Positions 59,218 through 64,000 of a stretch of 64,000 nucleotides of DNA are shown piece by piece. The notes beneath the pieces were generated by a model that saw only the letters and a program-made list of their open reading frames with translations, made no database searches and had not been told where the DNA came from. The stretch is from Pseudomonadota bacterium. GTDB taxonomy: Bacteria > Bdellovibrionota > Bacteriovoracia > Bacteriovoracales > Bacteriovoracaceae. The position numbers and the translations under genes are program-made. The number at the start of each line of letters is the position of its first letter. Position 1 is the stretch's first letter. The DNA is taken from positions 1 to 64,000 of the forward strand of contig JAIYDL010000025.1 in assembly GCA_027487515.1 (NCBI GenBank), written 5' to 3'.

Positions 59218-60497
59218 GATACTTTCATATCTTTCATGAGAGCGACGAAGGTCTTTTCTTCACGAATTGCGTACATGAGATTGCGTTTTACGTTATCGTT
59301 AGATTTATAAAACTTTGCGATCTCTTCTTTCTTCATATCCGATTGAGCGACCATTTCTTCGATCTTCGCATCTAGGTCAGATTCAGTTGCTTCGATATTG
59401 TATCTTCGCGCAAGCTTATCAAGGATGAGTCCAGAGCGAACCTGGAAAGTAGCTTTTTGAGTAACATCGCTATCCCAACGCTCGAAGTAAAGACCGATCA
59501 TCTGGTCATTGAATCCTTGCTGCTTTAAGTTCCGTGAGAGCTCAGCCTTGACCGATTCTTTTTGGTCATCAACGAGGGCCTTTGGCACATCGAAGCTATT
59601 CTCTTCGATTAATTTCTCAAGAATCTCTTGCTGCAATTTGGTCTGGACCTCCCGTTTCTTCTGAAGAGTCATGCGCTCTTTGTTTTTGGTATTGAAGTCC
59701 GTAACGGATTCAAAGCCGAACTCTTTGGCAAGCTCATCGGAGAATACAGGGAAGGTCTTTTGCTTAATCTCGAGAAGCTCGACGTGAAAGACCACGGGAG
59801 CATTCTTTAGTTCTTCTTCGTGGTAGTCAGCAGGGAAGGTAACTCTTACGTCTCGCTTCTCACCTTTCTTAAGTCCGATCATGCCATCCTCAAAGCCCGG
59901 GATGAACTGACCCGAACCGATCTCAAGCATATATTCCTGGGCCTTCATGTTCTCAGGCTTCGTTCCGTCGGACTTCTCTCCTTCAAAATTAAACACTGCG
60001 AAGTCACCTTTGGCGAGCGCGTGACCGGTGTCTTGAACCTCTGCAATTTCAGCCTTGTTTGAAAGGTAGTTTTTCTTAAGAGTTTCGAAGTCCTCTTCGG
60101 TCACAACCTCCGACCCTTTTTTGAAACTAAGTTTAGAATAATCCTTGATCTCAATCTCTGGGATAATCTCAACAGTTGCTTCGAAGGCGACATGGATGCC
60201 CGACTCGTATTTCGTGTTTCCGAACTGCGGATACCCCACAGCTCGAAGGTTCTCTTTCTTCACTGCCTGGTAGTATTGGTCGGAGATGAAACGGTAGAGA
60301 GCATCGTTTTCGACTTGAGGACCAAAAAGTTTCTGAACCATCTCCAGGGGAGCTTTCCCTTTGCGGAAGCCTTTGAGATTGGCACTCGCTTGTTTAGCGA
60401 TGAGAGCTTCCTTGATCTCTTTCGTAAGATCTACTTTATCAAAGTTGAAGACTAACTTCTTCGTACAGCTGTTTACGTTCTCAATGATGTAAGACAT
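59214..60497 (-). CDS. tig: Trigger factor
   Basis: 427 residues from the ATG at 60497, ribosome-associated chaperone and peptidyl-prolyl isomerase. N-terminal ribosome-binding signature NLKGFRKGKAPLEMV, central FKBP-like PPIase domain (GDFAVFNFEGEKSDGTKPENM ... IPGFEDGMIGLKKGEKRDVRVTFPADYHEEEL), and a long helical C-terminal domain (EIARAxx-type, ending VALMKDMKVS). Length is typical. It is convergent with the ComEC-like gene (4-base overlap). A promoter inside the truA end region precedes it. Confidence 0.95.
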   Translation of the reverse strand: MSYIIENVNSCTKKLVFNFDKVDLTKEIKEALIAKQASANLKGFRKGKAPLEMVQKLFGPQVENDALYRFISDQYYQAVKKENLRAVGYPQFGNTKYESGIHVAFEATVEIIPEIEIKDYSKLSFKKGSEVVTEEDFETLKKNYLSNKAEIAEVQDTGHALAKGDFAVFNFEGEKSDGTKPENMKAQEYMLEIGSGQFIPGFEDGMIGLKKGEKRDVRVTFPADYHEEELKNAPVVFHVELLEIKQKTFPVFSDELAKEFGFESVTDFNTKNKERMTLQKKREVQTKLQQEILEKLIEENSFDVPKALVDDQKESVKAELSRNLKQQGFNDQMIGLYFERWDSDVTQKATFQVRSGLILDKLARRYNIEATESDLDAKIEEMVAQSDMKKEEIAKFYKSNDNVKRNLMYAIREEKTFVALMKDMKVS

Positions 60498-60537
60498 TAA
60501 AAATCTCTCTTGTTCTCGAATGAAAATTGATTCGAAC

Positions 60538-60565
60538 TTTTTAACATAAAGCCCCAAGATGTCAA
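60538..60565 (-). promoter_or_regulatory. Candidate promoter for tig
   Basis: On the minus strand a consensus TTGACA, a 16-base spacer, and TAAAAA, placed 41 bases or more upstream of the tig ATG, just past the truA stop. It would let tig be transcribed apart from the rseP-to-truA operon. Confidence 0.45.
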
Positions 60566-60570
60566 AGACT

Positions 60571-61332
60571 TCAGTAATTGACGCGAACCATATAGAGGCC
60601 ACAAGCAGGGGCAACGGGACCCAGTCTTGGTACTCTTTCAGGGGAGAGAGCCGCTTTAAATTCCGAGAGTGAAATTTTACCTCGTCCTACATTCCAGACT
60701 GCACCAACTAAAAGTCTGACCATTTGCTTAAGGAAGCCACTACCGACAATTCGAAAAATAAAATGTGCCGGCAGCATCCACTGATTCCGAGCAACTTCAA
60801 CAATTTCGCACTCAAAAATCTCACGAACTTTGTGTTTCACTTCAGTGCCTTCACAATAAAAGTTTGAGAAGTCATGGACCCCAACGAGTGCCTGGCAGGC
60901 CTCGCGCATTCGATCCACATCAACTTCGAAAGAATAATTAGCAATGAGTTCCGTTTGGAGGGCGGCAACTTCTCGATGCAGAGTGAACCGGTAATGGTAC
61001 TCTTTAGACCGTGCGTGGACGGTCGGCATAAACTCTTCAGTCGAAGGTTGACAGTCAAGAACTCGAATATCGCCAGGCAGATGTGCGTTAAGTGCCCTCT
61101 TCAGCCCATCCGCAGGAATGGCCAGCTCGATGCTTACCTTTGCAACCTGGCCTAGCGCATGAACACCGGCATCAGTTCGACCTGCGCCGAGAGACTTAAC
61201 CATGGTGGATTTTGAGATGGCACAAAGAGAACGATTTAATTCACCCTGGACCGTCACCCCATCAGGTTGGACCTGCCATCCGAGATAGTGGGTCCCTTTA
61301 TATTGCAGAAGAAGACGGTAGTGATGAATCAC
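60571..61332 (-). CDS. truA: tRNA pseudouridine synthase A
   Basis: 253 residues. It modifies uridines 38-40 in the anticodon arm of many tRNAs. Catalytic Asp54 lies in GAGRTDAGVHA; KGTHYLGWQ, LPGDIRVLD, ARSKEYHYRF and FLKQMVRLLVGAVWNVGRG are standard family segments. It overlaps pssA by 4 bases (ATGA at 61329-61332), so it is co-translated. Confidence 0.95.
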   Translation of the reverse strand: MIHHYRLLLQYKGTHYLGWQVQPDGVTVQGELNRSLCAISKSTMVKSLGAGRTDAGVHALGQVAKVSIELAIPADGLKRALNAHLPGDIRVLDCQPSTEEFMPTVHARSKEYHYRFTLHREVAALQTELIANYSFEVDVDRMREACQALVGVHDFSNFYCEGTEVKHKVREIFECEIVEVARNQWMLPAHFIFRIVGSGFLKQMVRLLVGAVWNVGRGKISLSEFKAALSPERVPRLGPVAPACGLYMVRVNY

Positions 61333-62081
61333 TTCAGGTCGTTCTCAAGTTCTTCGGACCAGTCGAAGATTCCTTCAAACTTTTTCAGGTGAGTTAACCA
61401 GTAAGTCAGTGATGCCGTAACGTAAGTTGTAATAATCGCAGGAATCATGATCTCTTCGTAGATGAAAAGTGAGGCGATGATGAGAAAGATTACCATCAGA
61501 ACTTGTTTCTTATGGTGCTTTACCCACTCCGACTTCTTGAAGCTAGGAAACGGGATGTTTGAAACCATAAGTGCGGCGTAAAATAGGAGGTAAGCGACGG
61601 TGAGTGGCTTATACTCAGCAATGACCGGAAAGTTGAAAGAGAGAAAGATTAAACTAATCGCAGCCGTTGCACCGGCCGGGATAGGTAAGCCCTGGAAATA
61701 ATCCGTCTTATTTTTGTCAATTGTAGCATTGAATCTAGCCAGACGAAGGGCCCCGCAGAGCATGAAGAAAAAGCATGCGACCATGCCCGGCCTTCCGGCA
61801 TCTGTCAGAAATCGAAAATAGTAAACGATCGCCGGAGAAACGCCGAACGAAACTAAGTCACTAAGCGAGTCGAACTGCTCCCCGAAAGTCGACTGTGTGT
61901 TTGTGAGTCTGGCGATGCGTCCGTCAACGCTGTCAAAAATAGCTCCCAAAACGATGAACATACAAGCTTTGTAATACTCTCCGTGGAAGGCGAAGAGTAT
62001 CGCGATGAAACCACAGCCCATGTTCAGCGCCGTGAAAGTGTTTGGAATAAAATAAGCGAGGCGACGATTCTCTAAAAGCAT
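61329..62081 (-). CDS. pssA: CDP-diacylglycerol-serine O-phosphatidyltransferase
   Basis: 250 residues, makes phosphatidylserine from CDP-diacylglycerol and serine in the inner membrane. The CDP-alcohol phosphotransferase motif is complete: DSVDGRIAR followed at the right spacing by GEQFDSLSD. Several membrane helices follow. It starts 1 base after the psd-like stop, so the phospholipid genes are coupled. Confidence 0.93.
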   Translation of the reverse strand: MLLENRRLAYFIPNTFTALNMGCGFIAILFAFHGEYYKACMFIVLGAIFDSVDGRIARLTNTQSTFGEQFDSLSDLVSFGVSPAIVYYFRFLTDAGRPGMVACFFFMLCGALRLARFNATIDKNKTDYFQGLPIPAGATAAISLIFLSFNFPVIAEYKPLTVAYLLFYAALMVSNIPFPSFKKSEWVKHHKKQVLMVIFLIIASLFIYEEIMIPAIITTYVTASLTYWLTHLKKFEGIFDWSEELENDLK

Positions 62082-62082
62082 G

Positions 62083-62757
62083 TTAACCCTTCGGTTGGTC
62101 TTTAAGTGCGGCGATGACAGTTTGTCCCGGAGAAATCTTCTCTTTCTCGTAGACTAAAACATCGCTTGTGGCTGGCAGGTAGAGTAGCAGAGTCCCACCG
62201 AAAGGATAATACCCAAAACAGGCAGCTCCTCTGCCTCGGTCACCGGATTTCAGCCAGATGCTAGGCTGAAGACCCATCGGACAATTAATGAAGCGAATTA
62301 ATGTTTGGGCATTGTTCTTTGACACCAATGTGAGGTCAGTGTGGGAGACATCTTCAAGGGAACCATAGAAAAAATGACTCGGGGCCCGCCGGGATAGTCT
62401 TAAACCCTTTGACGCTTTAAGATAAGAGGATTCAGCATTAGTCGGTAAGTAGAGACCTTTCTCGTCCCAGAATGAGACTGAGACTCTGACCTCATGACAC
62501 GGATAGGAAAAGACTGTATCCAGAACGGAATGTCGAACAGACTCAACTGTTCCATGCACAGGCGATAGGTACATTTCTCCTTCAACCTTTGCCGTTTCTC
62601 GGTAAGGTATCTGGCCCCGCCGGAAAAGGAAGAGCACAAGTGACGCAACTAGCAGCACAATAATTTCAAGCCAAAGAGGAAGCTTAAAAAATGCGTAAAC
62701 GCTAGCCCCGAAGAGGAGGTAAGTGATCTCACTCGGGAGGAAAAAAAGTCTCTTCAC
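62083..62757 (-). CDS. psd: Phosphatidylserine decarboxylase homologue without the pyruvoyl serine
   Basis: 224 residues, with the length and layout of the short (archaeal-type) phosphatidylserine decarboxylases: membrane start, SPVHGTVESVRHS, FSYPCHEVRVSVSFW, and a C-terminal GYYPFGGTLLLYLPATSDVLVYEKEKISPGQTVIA that lines up with the family's FGS-R-V-D-L-Y-L-P end. In working enzymes the serine after FG is cleaved to form the pyruvoyl group. Here it is glycine (FGGT, Gly188, codon GGG). The family fold is clear; a normal decarboxylase activity is doubtful. It lies between tsaB (4-base overlap) and pssA. Confidence 0.8.
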   Translation of the reverse strand: MKRLFFLPSEITYLLFGASVYAFFKLPLWLEIIVLLVASLVLFLFRRGQIPYRETAKVEGEMYLSPVHGTVESVRHSVLDTVFSYPCHEVRVSVSFWDEKGLYLPTNAESSYLKASKGLRLSRRAPSHFFYGSLEDVSHTDLTLVSKNNAQTLIRFINCPMGLQPSIWLKSGDRGRGAACFGYYPFGGTLLLYLPATSDVLVYEKEKISPGQTVIAALKDQPKG

Positions 62758-63368
62758 GGGTTGACCCTAAATTCATCCTCGGGTGCCCGGAAATAGAAGG
62801 GCTCACGTGTCTGGCCCTTCAATACTTCAGCAAAAACACTCCTGGGAGCCTCTCGGATCAACACTGACGTGGCAACTGGGTTGAGGATTAGAGGAGTACT
62901 GATTGAATCTAACGAAGCATTTGAATGAATGAAGAATTGAGTTCCCGTGAGCGCTCCAGCTAAATCACTCGCGGAAACAAGCTCATTTGACCATGTCGAG
63001 CCTTCCCATCTGTGAATGAAGTACTCTCCACGATACGCCTTGGTGAACCAAGTGCCCTGCTGGAATCCAGACCACAGAGGAACTTCGTAGGAATAAAAGG
63101 AATAAAGCCTCACTCCAAAAAAACCGAGCACATCCGCAAATCCTTCCGAGAGCCGAAGACCAGTGTAAAAGCCGGGCCCAGACACGGAAATGACTCCCGC
63201 GAGGTTAGGGATCTTCAGATCCAATTGGTGAAGCAAATGTGCCGTCCGATCTTGAATGATCGCCGAGGCTTTTACGCCCGAATGAGACTCAAAAGCGAGC
63301 CAGTTTAAGTCGTCATCCAAAACACCCAAAGACAGGTCGTATGTCGAATCGACGTATAAATAACTCAA
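62754..63368 (-). CDS. tsaB: tRNA threonylcarbamoyladenosine biosynthesis protein TsaB
   Basis: 204 residues, partner of TsaD in making t6A37 on tRNAs that read ANN codons. It has the ASKHA-type N-terminal fold: MSYLYVDSTYDLSLGVLDD, HLLHQLDLKIPNLAGVISVSGPGFYTGLRLSEGFADVLGF. The GPGFYTGLR stretch is the most characteristic piece. It overlaps psd by 4 bases and starts close to the rseP stop. Confidence 0.88.
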   Translation of the reverse strand: MSYLYVDSTYDLSLGVLDDDLNWLAFESHSGVKASAIIQDRTAHLLHQLDLKIPNLAGVISVSGPGFYTGLRLSEGFADVLGFFGVRLYSFYSYEVPLWSGFQQGTWFTKAYRGEYFIHRWEGSTWSNELVSASDLAGALTGTQFFIHSNASLDSISTPLILNPVATSVLIREAPRSVFAEVLKGQTREPFYFRAPEDEFRVNP

Positions 63369-63371
63369 GGC

Positions 63372-64000
63372 TTAGAACAACCGGGTGATGTCGTTAAAGA
63401 GCGCAACAAAAATAAGTAAGAAGAGGATGGACACTCCAAACCTTTGAGCGATTTCAAGTTTGCGCCGCGAAAGGGGGCCACCGTTGAAAGTCTCAAAGAT
63501 AAGAAACATGATGTGTCCGCCATCGAGGACAGGGATAGGAAAGAGATTGATCACGCCCAAGTTAATACTGATGATTGCCATCAGCCTAAAAAACATCGAA
63601 AGACTTATGTTCAATGAGTCTGAGGCCACTTTACCAATTGCCAGCGGTCCACCGATATTATTCAAAGAGACTTCTCGAGTTAGAAGCTTCTTATAACCGC
63701 TAAACGTTTTGACTACCCCATCCCAGGTCCGTCCCAGCGCTCCTGCAAGTGCGTCTCCGAAGCTCTCCGCCTTGGCGACGAAAAGCTTAGGCTGGACAAA
63801 CTCAACGGCACTCTCGATTCCGATGATCTTAGTTTTTTTCTTATCAATTTCCCGGACCTCGGGGATCAAGACTTTAGTAATTCTCTTACCGCCAGAAAAC
63901 ACCTCGACGTTAACCTCCACTCCATCGGGCACGGCCTGGAGATTTTGCCGCAGATCCTCGAAGCTCTTGAGGGCGGTTCCGTTTACAGTCAAGAGGATGT
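63372..64000 (-). CDS. rseP: Site-2 protease RseP, C-terminal part (partial)
   Basis: 209 codons of the gene lie in the window; the 5' end, with the HExxH zinc motif, is beyond base 64000. Visible are the end of a PDZ domain (VNGTALKSFEDLRQNL ... VEVFSGGKRI), LNNIGGPLAIGKVASDS and the second catalytic motif NLGVINLFPIPVLDGGHIMF, followed by the last membrane helix (FGVSILFLLIFVALF). RseP cuts anti-sigma factors and remnant signal peptides in the membrane. It is first in the minus-strand operon rseP-tsaB-psd-pssA-truA as far as can be seen. Confidence 0.92.
   Translation of the reverse strand, partial: ILLTVNGTALKSFEDLRQNLQAVPDGVEVNVEVFSGGKRITKVLIPEVREIDKKKTKIIGIESAVEFVQPKLFVAKAESFGDALAGALGRTWDGVVKTFSGYKKLLTREVSLNNIGGPLAIGKVASDSLNISLSMFFRLMAIISINLGVINLFPIPVLDGGHIMFLIFETFNGGPLSRRKLEIAQRFGVSILFLLIFVALFNDITRLF

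Noticed and set aside
1-64000. tRNA, rRNA, transposase or phage genes
   Set aside because: All intergenic gaps were read on both strands and none showed a cloverleaf, rRNA motif or mobile-element protein.

Overview
The window looks like chromosomal DNA from a Gram-negative bacterium, most likely a member of the Bdellovibrionota (Bdellovibrio-like predators). This is an inference. It rests on the abundance of secreted, outer-membrane and lipoprotein genes, on a fused E1 alpha/beta 2-oxoacid dehydrogenase beside a leucine dehydrogenase and a homogentisate pathway (a lifestyle fed on amino acids), on the TIGR03545/TIGR03546 pair, and on the housekeeping gene order. No rRNA, tRNA, CRISPR array, insertion sequence or prophage was seen. 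Genes are tightly packed and no gap exceeds about 230 bases.

Layout. 1-2.7 kb: small envelope and secreted proteins. 2.8-6.0 kb: a translationally coupled aromatic amino acid catabolic module (aminotransferase, fumarylacetoacetase, homogentisate dioxygenase), followed by an outer-membrane protein and a flavin reductase-like protein. 8.1-15.8 kb: a galactofuranose/exopolysaccharide cassette with a divergent GH2 hydrolase, a glycosyltransferase, a GH1-RmlD fusion, UDP-galactopyranose mutase and UDP-galactose epimerase; a sigma-54-like site precedes the plus-strand operon. 15.9-19.3 kb: the TIGR03546/TIGR03545 pair and a secreted alpha-repeat protein. 19.4-29.6 kb: fused E1, a lipoprotein, a subtilase with a large helical insertion, a fused TIGR03960/DUF2344 radical SAM protein, an AraC regulator and an outer-membrane protein. 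29.7-37.3 kb: one gene for a 2536-residue lipoprotein made of 8 + 12 Ig-like repeats. 37.4-43.8 kb: a barrel lipoprotein, leucine dehydrogenase, ferredoxin, choice-of-anchor A protein, thioredoxin reductase-like flavoprotein and a CorC/HlyC protein.

43.9-50.3 kb is a long minus-strand run beginning ftsY-zapA-5-formyl-THF cyclo-ligase-rny and continuing into small membrane and Nudix genes. 50.3-64 kb holds housekeeping genes: a Nudix CoA pyrophosphatase whose start codon overlaps that of a divergent EpmA-like gene, rimO, mtgA, nadC-nadB, a reduced ComEC-like gene, and a minus-strand operon rseP-tsaB-psd-pssA-truA ending with tig. Its phosphatidylserine decarboxylase homologue lacks the serine that forms the pyruvoyl cofactor.

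How the genes fit together: leucine dehydrogenase feeds 2-oxoacids to the E1 fusion. The HisC-like aminotransferase, homogentisate dioxygenase and fumarylacetoacetase would break down tyrosine and phenylalanine. The surface genes (giant lipoprotein, barrels, subtilase, Galf polysaccharide) would handle contact with other cells or surfaces. The functional links are inferred from gene content; the family assignments come from motifs visible in the translations.
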